From Caldinitratiruptor microaerophilus (GTDB lineage: Bacteria > Bacillota > Sulfobacillia > Symbiobacteriales > ZC4RG38), in NCBI RefSeq assembly GCF_025999835.1, contig NZ_AP025628.1:2108001-2172000 (forward strand): DNA of 64,000 nucleotides, in the 5' to 3' direction. The stretch's first letter is position 1; every line of letters begins with the position of its first letter. Below, piece by piece: positions 8,325 to 17,801 of the stretch. The notes beneath the pieces are model-generated. The model searched no databases. It was not told the origin of the DNA and was given only the letters and a program-made list of their open reading frames with translations. A program made the position numbers and the translations under genes.

Positions 8325-8981
8325 CTCTTTCTGAACGACATTGTATCTCAAGGCCGAAGAATGCGGTACCCCTTTCGGGGCACCCGGGCGATTCCTTTTT
8401 GCGATCGCCAGTCGGGCACGGGATTTGAAGCGGCTATGGCCAGGGCGCCGCGCGCTCAGGGCGGCTTCCCGTCCGGCTCCCCGGGCGAGCGCAAGAGGAC
8501 CTGCGGCCGGGGTTCACCGCTCTCCCCCGCCGGCCCGTGCGGGGCGAGTTCCGCCTTCATCCCGTTGAGCAGGTACAGGGCCTGATATCACACGCTGCCT
8601 CTCCGGCAGCGTGGTGTCTCCTCCCGCGGCTTCGGTCCACCGGGCCCCGCTCCGGCCCCGGTTCGGCAGTGAGTGTTCAACTCCGAAAGGGGAATTCCTT
8701 CTGACTTGGGATGCCTCATCCCCGGCCCCCATGCCGTCTTGTCCCCGAATTGGTATACGGCCTGACTCCGGCGGCGGGCGGGCGGAATTCCGGGATGAAA
8801 CGCGCGGCGTGCGGGCAGCCCCCCGTCTCCCCGCGGTTCGGCGACGGAAGATGCACGCTGGCGCCGCACTCCGCGCCGTTGGACGGCCGTCCCCTGTTCG
8901 TCCGACATGTCCCTCGATTAGAATTCGGCATGCCACGATCGGAGCCCCCACGTCGGGGGCGCCGGGAAGGAGGAGAGGCGG

Positions 8982-11399
8982 ATGCGTCCGGACAGCACCG
9001 TCCCCGTGGCGCACGCGCGGCCGGGGTGGGTCCTCCCCCTCGCCGCGGCAGGCCGCGGCGCGGCGGACCAGGTGGGCGGAAAGTGCGCCGGCCTGGGTGA
9101 ACTGATCTCACTTGGTATACCGGTGCCGGAAGGTTTCGCGGTGACCGTCCACGCGTTCCGCTACTTCCTCGAGCACAACCGGCTGCGCGAGCCGATCGCC
9201 TCCCTCCTGCGCGAGGCCGGCGCGGCCGACCCCGCCCGGCTCCAGGCGGTGAGCGCGAGGATCCGGGACCTCGTGGAGGCGCAGCCGCTGGGCGACCTGG
9301 ACGCCGCCATCCGGGCCGCGTACCGCCAGCTTGGAGGTGGGGGATGCGCCCTGGTGGCGGTCCGCAGCAGCGCCGTGGCCGAGGACCAGGTGGATGCCAG
9401 CTTTGCCGGGCAGCTGGACACGTACCTGTTCGTCCGCGGGGAGGAGGCCGTGCTGGCGGCGGTGCGCCGGTGCTTCGGTTCGGCGTTCACGGCACGGAGC
9501 CTCGCCTACCGGCGGGAGAGGGGGCTCGATCTGCTGGGCGCGGACATGAGCGTCGCGGTCCAGCGGATGGTGGTGCCGCGTAGCGCCGGCGTCCTGTTCA
9601 CCCTGGACCCGCGGACCGGCGACCGCACCGTCGTGGCCGTCGAGGCCTGCTTCGGCGCCGGTGAGAGCCTTGCCCAGGGGCGGGTGACCCCGGACCTCTA
9701 CCTGGTCGACAAGTCGGGGCCGGACGGCAGCCCGGCGGTCCGCCACCGGCGGATCGAGACGAAGGCGGTCATGACGGTCCCCGACCCGGCGGGGGGCACC
9801 CGCGAGGTCCCCGTGCCGCCGGAACTGCGGCGCCGGGCGTGCCTGACGGACGGGGAACTCCTTGAGCTCGCCCGGTGGGGGATGCGGATCGAACAGCACT
9901 ACGGCGCACCGGTCGACGTCGAGTGGGCCCTGGAGGAGGAGACCGGCCGCCTCTACATCCTCCAGGCCCGCCCGGAGACCGTCTGGAGCCGGCGCGGGCC
10001 CGCTCCGCCGGACCCCCGGGCGAACGGGGGCGGCCACCCCGAGGTGGGTCCCGCGGCCCGGGTGATCCTGCGCGGGCTCGGCGCGTCGCCCGGCGTGGCC
10101 ACCGGGCGCGTCCGGGTGATCCGCGACGTCGCGGAGATCCCCCGGTTCCGGCCGGGCGAGATCCTGGTCACCGAGATGACCACCACCGAGTGGCTCCCGG
10201 CGATGCGTGCCGCCGCGGCGCTCGTGACCGACGCGGGCGGGGTGACGTGCCACGCGGCGATCGTGTCACGGGAACTCGGGATCCCGTGCGTCGTGGGGAC
10301 CGGAAGCGCTACCCGGACGCTGGTGACGGGGCAGGAGGTCACGGTGGACGCCGTGCTGGGGACCGTCTACGAGGGTCGGGTGGACGGCACCCGGCGAGGC
10401 GCTCCGGGCGCCACGGGCACCCCCGCGGGGCCGGCGCCGGGCGCAGGTGCGCCCGGAGCGTCCGCCATCACCCCGGTGACCGCCACGCGCCTCTTCATGA
10501 TCCTCGGCAACCTGGAGCGGCTGCCGGAGGTCCGGTCGCTCCCCTTCGACGGGATCGGCATGATGCGGATCGAGTTCCTGATCGCCGAGCGGATCGGGGT
10601 GCACCCGCTGCACCTCATCGACCAGGGCCGGGCGGACGAGTTCGTCGACCGCCTCGCCGGCGGGATCGCCGAGCTGGCCGGGGCCGTGGCGCCCCGCCCG
10701 GTCATCGTGCGCTTCAGCGACCTCAAGACGAACGAGTACCGCGTGCTGCGGGGGGGAGCGGACCACGAGCCGGTCGAGGCCAACCCCATGATCGGCTGGC
10801 GGGGCGCCGCCCGGTACGTCAGCGCCGAGTACGAGGCGGCGTTCCGCCTCGAGGTCCGGGCCGTGCGCCGCGTGCGGGAGGCCGGGGGCCTGCGCAACGT
10901 CCACGTGATGATCCCCTTCGCCCGCAGGACACGGGAGGTGGAGGCCATCCACCGGATCCTCGCGGAGGAAGGGCTCCGCCGCGGGCCGGACTTCCAGGTG
11001 TGGATCATGACCGAGGTCCCCAGCAACTTCATCCTCGCCGACCGCTTCGCCCGGCTCTGCGACGGCTTCGCGATCGGCACGAACGACGTGGTCCAGACGA
11101 ACCTGGGGGTCGACCGGGACTCGGAGCTCCTCGCCCGCATGGGCTACTTCGACGAGCTCAGCCCCGCCGTGCTCGCCCCGATCGGACACCTGATCGACGC
11201 CGCCCACCGCAATCGCATCCCGGCGATGGTGTGCGGCCAGGCTCCCTCCGTGTACCCCGAGTTCTGCGAGTACGTGGTCCGCCGCGGGGCGGACATCCTC
11301 GGGCTTCAGCCCGACGCCGTGGCACGCACCCGGGAGATCGTGGCGGCCGTCGAGCAGCAGATGCTGATCGAGGGCCTGGCGGGGAGGCGGTCGCCGTGA
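8982..11399 (+). CDS. ppsA: phosphoenolpyruvate synthase
   Basis: 805 residues; ATG behind AAGGAGGAG. It makes PEP from pyruvate, ATP and water for gluconeogenesis. Domains in order: ATP-grasp PPDK N-terminal domain (GGKCAGLGEL near residue 35; RSSAVAEDQ near 128), swivelling His domain (GGVTCHAAIVSRELG, phospho-His about 424), and C-terminal PEP/pyruvate TIM barrel (TNDVVQTNLG; VCGQAPS with catalytic Cys about 751). All key residues are present. A Gly/Pro/Ala-rich linker follows the swivel domain at about 475-500. The gene overlaps the next by 4 nt and is divergent from GntR, with candidate operators upstream and within the first 50 codons. Confidence 0.93.
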   Translation: MRPDSTVPVAHARPGWVLPLAAAGRGAADQVGGKCAGLGELISLGIPVPEGFAVTVHAFRYFLEHNRLREPIASLLREAGAADPARLQAVSARIRDLVEAQPLGDLDAAIRAAYRQLGGGGCALVAVRSSAVAEDQVDASFAGQLDTYLFVRGEEAVLAAVRRCFGSAFTARSLAYRRERGLDLLGADMSVAVQRMVVPRSAGVLFTLDPRTGDRTVVAVEACFGAGESLAQGRVTPDLYLVDKSGPDGSPAVRHRRIETKAVMTVPDPAGGTREVPVPPELRRRACLTDGELLELARWGMRIEQHYGAPVDVEWALEEETGRLYILQARPETVWSRRGPAPPDPRANGGGHPEVGPAARVILRGLGASPGVATGRVRVIRDVAEIPRFRPGEILVTEMTTTEWLPAMRAAAALVTDAGGVTCHAAIVSRELGIPCVVGTGSATRTLVTGQEVTVDAVLGTVYEGRVDGTRRGAPGATGTPAGPAPGAGAPGASAITPVTATRLFMILGNLERLPEVRSLPFDGIGMMRIEFLIAERIGVHPLHLIDQGRADEFVDRLAGGIAELAGAVAPRPVIVRFSDLKTNEYRVLRGGADHEPVEANPMIGWRGAARYVSAEYEAAFRLEVRAVRRVREAGGLRNVHVMIPFARRTREVEAIHRILAEEGLRRGPDFQVWIMTEVPSNFILADRFARLCDGFAIGTNDVVQTNLGVDRDSELLARMGYFDELSPAVLAPIGHLIDAAHRNRIPAMVCGQAPSVYPEFCEYVVRRGADILGLQPDAVARTREIVAAVEQQMLIEGLAGRRSP

Positions 11400-12379
11400 G
11401 GGACGAGAGGATCCCCACCGCCACCCGGATCTACGTAAACCTTGACGGGCCCGTGACGGAGCCGCCGCTCGAGTCGCTTCCCGCCGACGGGGTCGGCCTC
11501 CTCCGGCTGGGACCGCTCCTCGCCGGCGGCCCCGACCCGGCGCACCCGATCCTGCGGGTGGAGCAGGGGCGGGGCGAGGAGCTCGCCTTCGGGCTGGCCG
11601 GCCACATCGCCCGGGTAGCCCGCGCCGTGTACCCGCGCCCCGTGTGGGTCTGCTTCAGCGACCTCACCTCGGCCGAGCTCCGGGCCCTCCCCGGCGGCGA
11701 GCGCCACGAGCCCGCGGAGAACAACCCGGCGATCGGGCGGCGCGGCTGCGCCCGGCTCGTGAGCCCGGACTACCGGCCCGCCTTCCGGCTCGAGTGCCGG
11801 GCGGTCCGGGAGGTGCGGGAGTCGGAAGGCCTTCGCAACGTCCACGTCCTCCTCCCATTCCCCCGCCTGCCGGGCGAGGTCGAGGCGGTCCAGGCGATCA
11901 TGCGAGACGAGGGCCTGGTCCGTTCCCGGGACTTCGAGGTGTGGGTCTCGGCCGAGGTGCCGAGCGCCGTCATCCTGGCCGAGGACTTCGCCCGCCTGTG
12001 CGACGGGTTCACCGTGCCGATCGAAGGCCTCGCCCGGCTCGTCCTGGCCGCCGACGGGGCGTCCGAGCGCCTGCGCCGCCTGGGCTACCCCGACCCGGCG
12101 GACGACGCCGTCCGGGAGGCCGCCCTTCGCCTCGCGGAGGCCGCGCGCCGGCACGGGCGGGCCGTGTGCGTGGCCGGGGAGGGTGGCCTCGACCCCGGCC
12201 TCGTCGATTTCCTGGTCGACCTGGGGGTGGACGCCGTGAGCGTCCCCCCGGGGGCGCTCGTTCCGACCCGCCGGCGCGTGGCGGAGGCCGAGCGGCGGCT
12301 CCTCCTCCGGCGGGTCGTCGCCGACCGCCGCGGCCGGGATCCGGCCGCCGGCCGCTGGTGGGTCTCGCATCCAACCTGA
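11396..12379 (+). CDS. stand-alone degenerate PEP synthase C-terminal domain (pseudoenzyme)
   Basis: 327 residues with a GTG start overlapping the PEP synthase stop (GTGA). It aligns along its length with the C-terminal barrel of the gene just upstream: GVGLLRLGPLLAG vs GIGMMRIEFLIAE, PVWVCFSDLTSAELRAL vs PVIVRFSDLKTNEYRVL, NNPAIGRRGCAR vs NPMIGWRGAAR, GLRNVHVLLPF vs GLRNVHVMIPF. The catalytic parts have decayed: TNDVVQTNLG became PIEGLARLVLA and VCGQAPS became VAGEGGL. So it is a duplicated domain without the catalytic Cys, probably a regulatory or scaffolding partner of PEP synthase. It is not a sequence error, since the frame is intact and coupled. Confidence 0.8.
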   Translation: MRDERIPTATRIYVNLDGPVTEPPLESLPADGVGLLRLGPLLAGGPDPAHPILRVEQGRGEELAFGLAGHIARVARAVYPRPVWVCFSDLTSAELRALPGGERHEPAENNPAIGRRGCARLVSPDYRPAFRLECRAVREVRESEGLRNVHVLLPFPRLPGEVEAVQAIMRDEGLVRSRDFEVWVSAEVPSAVILAEDFARLCDGFTVPIEGLARLVLAADGASERLRRLGYPDPADDAVREAALRLAEAARRHGRAVCVAGEGGLDPGLVDFLVDLGVDAVSVPPGALVPTRRRVAEAERRLLLRRVVADRRGRDPAAGRWWVSHPT

Positions 12380-12397
12380 TCACGGGAGGGCATGAAC

Positions 12398-13426
12398 ATG
12401 AGGAAGATCCGGGTCGGAATCACCGGGTACGGGACGATCGGGCGCCGGGTGGCGGACGCGGTGGCGAGGCAACCGGACATGGAGCTCGTGGGCATCGCGA
12501 AGGTGAGGCCCGACTACAAGGCACGCCTCATCGCCGAGCGAGGCTACCCGCTCTACGGCGCCGACGAGGAGTCCCTCGCCGCGCTGCGCGCCGCCGGGCT
12601 CCCGGCCCGGGGCGTCGTGGCCGATCTCGTGGCGGGATGCGACGTGGTGGTCGACACCCTGCCCCCCAAGCAGGCCAGCCGGCTCCTGCCCATCTACCAG
12701 GCCTCGGAGGCCCGGGTGATCTTCCAAGGCGGCGAGCCGGCCGGCATCGCCGAGGTATCGTTCAACGCCCAGAGCAACTACGAGGCGGCGGTAGGGCGGC
12801 GCACGGTGCGGGTGGTCTCCTGCAACACGACGGGCCTCTGCCGGGCGCTCGGCACCATCGACCGCGCCTTCGGGGTCGAGAAGGCGCGGGTGGTGCTAGC
12901 CCGCAAGGCCACCGATCCGGACGACCCGGACACCGGCCCGGTCGACGCCGTGGTGCTCGACCCCGCCCCGGCCCAGCTCCCGTCCCACCACGGCCGGAGC
13001 GTTGCCACGGTGCTCCCGCACCTGAAGGTCATCTCGATGGCGGCGAAGGTCCCCACCACCCACGCCCACTTCCACAGCCTCCTGATCACCGTGAAGGACC
13101 GGAACGTGACCGCAGGGGCCGTGGTCCGCGCCTTCGAGGAGGCCACCCGCGTCGTCCTCCTCGACAGCCGCGAGGGGTTCCGTTCGACGGCGCAGGTCTT
13201 CGACTACGCCCGGGAGCTCGGCCGCAGCCGGTCCGACCTGTACGAGCTGGCAGTGTGGCGGGACTCCGTCACGGTCGTGGACGACGAGGTGTACTTCTTC
13301 ATGGCCGTGCACCAGGAAGCGATTGTGATCCCGGAGAACGTCGACGCCATCCGGGCGGTCACGGGAACCATGGACCGGGACGAGTCGATCCGCCTCACCA
13401 ACCGGACGCTCGGGATCCTCAAGTGA
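12398..13426 (+). CDS. type II (archaeal-type) glyceraldehyde-3-phosphate dehydrogenase
   Basis: 342 residues. It interconverts glyceraldehyde-3-phosphate and 1,3-bisphosphoglycerate with NAD(P). The nucleotide motif GITGYGTIGRRVAD is at the N-terminus and the catalytic Cys is about residue 142 in VVSCNTTGLCR, the hallmark of the archaeal class, unlike bacterial GapA (SCTTN). VDTLPPKQ and PTTHAHFHS are also class-typical. I chose the second ATG (12398) because GGAGGG is 7 nt upstream of it but only 1 nt from the ATG at 12392. It lies 12-18 nt after the PEP synthase pair, so the three genes form a gluconeogenic operon. The 3' end overlaps a convergent small gene by 8 nt. Confidence 0.9.
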   Translation: MRKIRVGITGYGTIGRRVADAVARQPDMELVGIAKVRPDYKARLIAERGYPLYGADEESLAALRAAGLPARGVVADLVAGCDVVVDTLPPKQASRLLPIYQASEARVIFQGGEPAGIAEVSFNAQSNYEAAVGRRTVRVVSCNTTGLCRALGTIDRAFGVEKARVVLARKATDPDDPDTGPVDAVVLDPAPAQLPSHHGRSVATVLPHLKVISMAAKVPTTHAHFHSLLITVKDRNVTAGAVVRAFEEATRVVLLDSREGFRSTAQVFDYARELGRSRSDLYELAVWRDSVTVVDDEVYFFMAVHQEAIVIPENVDAIRAVTGTMDRDESIRLTNRTLGILK

Positions 13427-13628
13427 GGCCGGCTACGAGCAGTCCGATGCCCAGCCCGATCCAGACCAGGCCGAGGAGCCTCGCTTCCCACGCCTGGAGA
13501 AGCGGCGGGCCCGTCCCGGCACCCTCGCGCGGGAGCATCCGCCGGTAGCGCGCCGCCACCTCCGGCGCCCAGACCAGCATCCAGACCCCCCAGGCGATCA
13601 GGGCGGTGGGAAGGAGCCATCCGGGCAC
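13419..13628 (-). CDS. small membrane protein, 69 residues
   Basis: Two predicted membrane helices (about 4-22 and 48-67) with a basic loop RYRRMLPREG between them. It begins 3 nt after the preceding membrane protein gene and is the last gene of the locus 2 operon. Its stop overlaps the end of the convergent GAPDH gene. No family recognised. It could be a small subunit of the transporter encoded two genes upstream; that rests on position only. Confidence 0.55.
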   Translation of the reverse strand: MPGWLLPTALIAWGVWMLVWAPEVAARYRRMLPREGAGTGPPLLQAWEARLLGLVWIGLGIGLLVAGLT

Positions 13629-13631
13629 GGC

Positions 13632-14054
13632 TCACCCCTCCTCGCGCAGCCACGGCCGCAGCAGGGCGTGCACCTGCACGTGCAGCAGCAGGAACCCGAT
13701 GCCGTAGACCCCTCCCACCGCCGCCTGGAAGGTGAGAAAGGCGCCCGCACCCTGGCGTCCGAAGGCCGGCTGGCCGGATCCCCACGCCAGCACGACCTGC
13801 TGGAGGGTCCGGGCCACCGGAAAGGCCAGCGCCCAGTAGGCCACGACCTCCGCGAGGCCGCCGGGCCGCACCCGCCCGAGTTCGAGCAGGAGATCATAGC
13901 CCGCCCCCAGGAGCGCCAGCGGTATCCCGAGGGTGAAAGCCGCCAGCGCGGCGGTGGCGGGCGGGGCGCCGGCCAGCGCGGCCAGCGCCCCCGCCACGAC
14001 GCCGGTGAGAAGACCTGTCAGGAGCCCGGTGACGGTTCGCCTGAGCAGCCTCAC
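13632..14054 (-). CDS. hypothetical membrane protein, 140 residues
   Basis: Four hydrophobic segments (about 8-30, 33-55, 66-88, 100-125) with short charged ends. Not recognised. It lies between the Nramp-like transporter gene and the 69-residue membrane protein, all on one strand, so it is probably co-transcribed with the oxidoreductase of locus 2. Confidence 0.6.
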   Translation of the reverse strand: MRLLRRTVTGLLTGLLTGVVAGALAALAGAPPATAALAAFTLGIPLALLGAGYDLLLELGRVRPGGLAEVVAYWALAFPVARTLQQVVLAWGSGQPAFGRQGAGAFLTFQAAVGGVYGIGFLLLHVQVHALLRPWLREEG

Positions 14055-14102
14055 GGGGCTCGCCCCCTGCTGCGTCGCCTGCCGGACGGGCAGGACCCGC
14101 GC

Positions 14103-15563
14103 TCAGCCCTTCGGGATGGCCCCGAGGAAGAGGACGCTGTAGAAGAGCCCGCCCAGGTAGAACACCGTGGCAACCCCGAGGAGGAGGTTCGTGAGCCACC
14201 CGGGCCGCAGCGGCCGGGGCAGCAGGCGGTTGTTGGTGAAGAGCAGCAGCAGCGAGTAGGCGCCCATCACGAAGGCAGAGAGAAATGCGAGCGTGTCGAG
14301 GATGAACGCCGGACCCCTGGGCGAGCCGGCGAGGAGCGTGAGGATGCCGAAGCCGATGACCCCCCAGAGGAAGCCGTAGTAGATCTTGCTCATGCTCCAG
14401 CGGCGGGCGCCCGGCACGAAGTAGTACGTCATGTCCGCCTGGCCCCGGGAGAAGGCGTCGAAGATGCCGAAGGTCATCTTCCACCCGACGATGGCCACGA
14501 ACACGAAGAAGAGCGCCCGCGTGACCGACCCGCCCACCGAGCCGAAGGCGTTCGCCATGCCGGCCAGGGCGGCCGTCTGCTTGCCGGCGAGGATGAGGTC
14601 CCGCACCTGCGGGTCCATCCGGGCGGCGGACATCGCCATGATCGTGTAGATGATGGTGGTCAGCATCGTGAGGCCCCAGAACAGGACCCAGGCGTCGAAC
14701 GCGTTCCACCGCCGCCAGGCCGCCCACTTCCGCATCTCGCCCGGGTCACTGGTGTCGAAGGTGAAGCCCCGGCTGGGCATGGTCTCCTCCTCGCCCCTGG
14801 CGAGAAGGCCCTTGATCCGCGGGATGTAGGCACCCATGCCCGCGCCCTTGTCCCGGAGGTACAGCGTGTACCACATCTGCTGCATCCCCGAGGGGCCGGC
14901 AAAGGCGATGGAGCCCACGATCACCGGGAACCACTTGGCGCTCAGCACCTCCGCCGGCAGGTAGCCGAAGGAGAACAGGCCGCGGATCGTGTCCCAGAGG
15001 TCGCCCCAGGTCCCGACCATGGCGGCGATGATCGCCGACCCGATGACCAGGACGGAGATGAGGGTGGACAGCACCCCTTCGACGACGCTGTACACCTGTT
15101 TCGAGAACGTCAGGATCAGCCCGATCAGGATGAGCCCGCCAATTGCCCCGACCTGCCAGGGAATCCCCGTCAGCGTCTGGAGGGACTCCGCGCCGAGGGA
15201 GACGTGGCCGGGCCAGATGTACACCAGGATGGCGACCGCCCAGAAGAACCACATCACCAGGCGGCTCAGGCGGGCAGCACCGAAGAAGATGCTTTCCCCG
15301 GTGGCCATCGCCCAGCGGGCCATCTCCATCATCACGACCAGCTGCAGGGTGACGCCGACGAGGAACAGCCAGCGGATCTCCGGGCCGAAGAGGATCACCA
15401 GACGCGGCCACATGAACGTCTCGCCGAGGCCGACGCCCAGGGCGGTCAGGACCATGCCCGGGCCGAGCAGGTGCACCGCGCTGGGGGCCTCGGGCAGGGA
15501 CCGGATCGGGAGCGGTTCCTCCCGCCCCATCGGGACGGCACCGGGTTTGACGGCCTCCACCAT
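14103..15563 (-). CDS. Nramp-superfamily-like transporter lacking metal motifs
   Basis: 486 residues, about 11 hydrophobic helices. The first helix, GPGMVLTALGVGLGETF, matches the Nramp helix 1 pattern, but the metal-binding DPGN is replaced by GETF. The helix 6 MPH motif is absent (GPSGMQQMWY in the equivalent place). A cytoplasmic loop (about 235-285) is unusually long and charged. It follows the beta subunit gene by about 57 nt. Members without DPGN/MPH are unlikely to carry Mn or Fe in the usual way. The operon suggests import of the oxidoreductase substrate or a cofactor, but this is inference. Confidence 0.7.
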   Translation of the reverse strand: MVEAVKPGAVPMGREEPLPIRSLPEAPSAVHLLGPGMVLTALGVGLGETFMWPRLVILFGPEIRWLFLVGVTLQLVVMMEMARWAMATGESIFFGAARLSRLVMWFFWAVAILVYIWPGHVSLGAESLQTLTGIPWQVGAIGGLILIGLILTFSKQVYSVVEGVLSTLISVLVIGSAIIAAMVGTWGDLWDTIRGLFSFGYLPAEVLSAKWFPVIVGSIAFAGPSGMQQMWYTLYLRDKGAGMGAYIPRIKGLLARGEEETMPSRGFTFDTSDPGEMRKWAAWRRWNAFDAWVLFWGLTMLTTIIYTIMAMSAARMDPQVRDLILAGKQTAALAGMANAFGSVGGSVTRALFFVFVAIVGWKMTFGIFDAFSRGQADMTYYFVPGARRWSMSKIYYGFLWGVIGFGILTLLAGSPRGPAFILDTLAFLSAFVMGAYSLLLLFTNNRLLPRPLRPGWLTNLLLGVATVFYLGGLFYSVLFLGAIPKG

Positions 15564-15620
15564 GTGCTCGCTACCTCCTTTCCGGCTCGTCGTCGTGACG
15601 GACGCCGACGGGATGTACGC

Positions 15621-16586
<966 letters not shown>

Positions 16587-17789
16587 TCACATCGGCAGAT
16601 CGAAGGGAAGCCAGTACCCGTCCCGCTCCACCTTCCCCGTCCTCGCCACCGTCTGCAGGACGTGGGCCATGTGGTAGAACTCCTCGCGGCTGATGACCTC
16701 CCCGCCGAGACCGGCGACGAAGCCGACGATCTTCGTCCGGTCGCCGAGCCCGTAGCAGGCGGCGCGCACCTCGGCTGCGAGCGGGCCCGCCCCGGCCGCC
16801 ACGCCGAAGTCCACGCTGTTGTCCACGACCCCGACCGCCTTGAACCGGGAGAGGCTCTCCCGCAACTCCTGCGTCGGGAACGGCCGGATCCAGCGCAGGC
16901 GAATGACCCCCACCTTGTCGCCCAGGTTGCGGAGCTTCTGCGCCACCGTCCGGGCCGTGAGGGCGTGCGCGCCCTGGAGCACGAAGACGACCTCGGCGTC
17001 GTCGGTGAGGTACTCATCGAGGAAGGGGGCGTAGTTGCGGCCGAAGGCCCGGTTGAAGTCCTCGGTCACCTCGTAGATGACCCGGCGCGCCTCTTCCATG
17101 GCCTGCTGACGCTGGTACTGCAGCGGAGGGCCCATCTCGGGCTCGATCTGCGGGCCCAGGGACATGGGATGCCTCGGGTCGAGCACGTGGCGGGGCCTGT
17201 AGGGCGGCAGCCACTCCCGCACCTGCTCGTCGGGGTAGATCTCCACCTCGTCCGCCACGTGCGAGACGAAGTACCCGTCCTGGCAGGAGAACTGGGGAAG
17301 GCTGACCCGGGGGTCCTCGCCGACCCGGTATAGGAAGATCGTGTTGTCGAGCGCTTCCTGCGGGGTCGCCGCCCAGCCCATGATCCAGCCCTGGTTGCGG
17401 AAGGTCATCGCGTCCGTGTGCTCGGACCCGAAGTCGCCGGGCGGGTCGAGGGTGCGGTCGGCGATCGCCATCTGCACGGGCAGCCGCTCGCCGGAGATGG
17501 GGGAGTACACCTCGGCCGCGTAGGTGACCCCGACGCCGGAGCTGCCAGTGAAGGTGCGGGCACCGGAAGCGGCGGCGCCGTACACGATGCTCAGCTGGTC
17601 ATGCTCGCCCGCCCCGTGCAGGAACTCGGCGTCCAGCTCGCCGTCGGCGATCATCCGGGCCAGTTCCGACATGATGCCCGTGTAGGGCCGGATGGGGTAG
17701 GACGAGATGACGTCCACGTCGGCGAGGCGCACCCCGTGGGCGACCGCCACGCACCCGGTGATCAGGCGGCGCTTCGTGGCGACGGCCAT
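16587..17789 (-). CDS. oxalate oxidoreductase-like alpha subunit (locus 2)
   Basis: 400 residues; ATG behind GGGAGGGAG. PorA-type alpha subunit. SSYPIRPYTGIMSEL has Arg34 in place of the Thr of pyruvate enzymes; IADRT gives Arg112 and PPGDFG gives Asp119-Phe120. These offsets equal Arg31, Arg109, Asp116 and Phe117, the oxalate-binding and switch-loop residues of the Moorella enzyme as I recall them, shifted by 3. TGSSGVGVTYAAE is the conserved domain I loop. The gene order gamma-delta, alpha, beta and the sizes also fit oxalate oxidoreductase, which splits oxalate into two CO2 and reduces ferredoxin. Confidence 0.88.
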   Translation of the reverse strand: MAVATKRRLITGCVAVAHGVRLADVDVISSYPIRPYTGIMSELARMIADGELDAEFLHGAGEHDQLSIVYGAAASGARTFTGSSGVGVTYAAEVYSPISGERLPVQMAIADRTLDPPGDFGSEHTDAMTFRNQGWIMGWAATPQEALDNTIFLYRVGEDPRVSLPQFSCQDGYFVSHVADEVEIYPDEQVREWLPPYRPRHVLDPRHPMSLGPQIEPEMGPPLQYQRQQAMEEARRVIYEVTEDFNRAFGRNYAPFLDEYLTDDAEVVFVLQGAHALTARTVAQKLRNLGDKVGVIRLRWIRPFPTQELRESLSRFKAVGVVDNSVDFGVAAGAGPLAAEVRAACYGLGDRTKIVGFVAGLGGEVISREEFYHMAHVLQTVARTGKVERDGYWLPFDLPM

Positions 17790-17801
17790 GCTGCTCCCTC
17801 C

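Larger units (their letters stand above)
8237..8981. other. 745-nt regulatory gap between divergent GntR and PEP synthase genes
   Basis: I find no convincing gene here. The gap contains palindromes and TTGGTAT boxes (entered separately), a 9-bp hairpin at 8591-8613 (CACGCTGCC with loop TCTCC) of unknown role, and a hairpin GCCCCC-ACGTC-GGGGGC at 8944-8960, about 10 nt before the PEP synthase ribosome binding site, that could affect translation. The stretch is less GC-rich than its surroundings near 8300-8420. Confidence 0.6.

Noticed and set aside
5336-8428. 1030-residue open frame on the plus strand opposite the Cdc48-type and GntR genes
   Set aside because: It is the mirror of real minus-strand genes in GC-rich DNA, with low-complexity Arg/Pro/Gly/His composition and no motifs. 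The minus strand has clear AAA+ motifs.
8514-9014. Minus-strand 166-residue frame in the GntR/PEP synthase gap
   Set aside because: No ribosome site, biased composition, and overlap with the PEP synthase start region and hairpins.
9875-11395. Upstream part of the long frame containing the second PEP synthase-like gene
   Set aside because: It runs through ppsA in another frame. Only the part from 11396 on has real similarity, with a GTGA overlap start.
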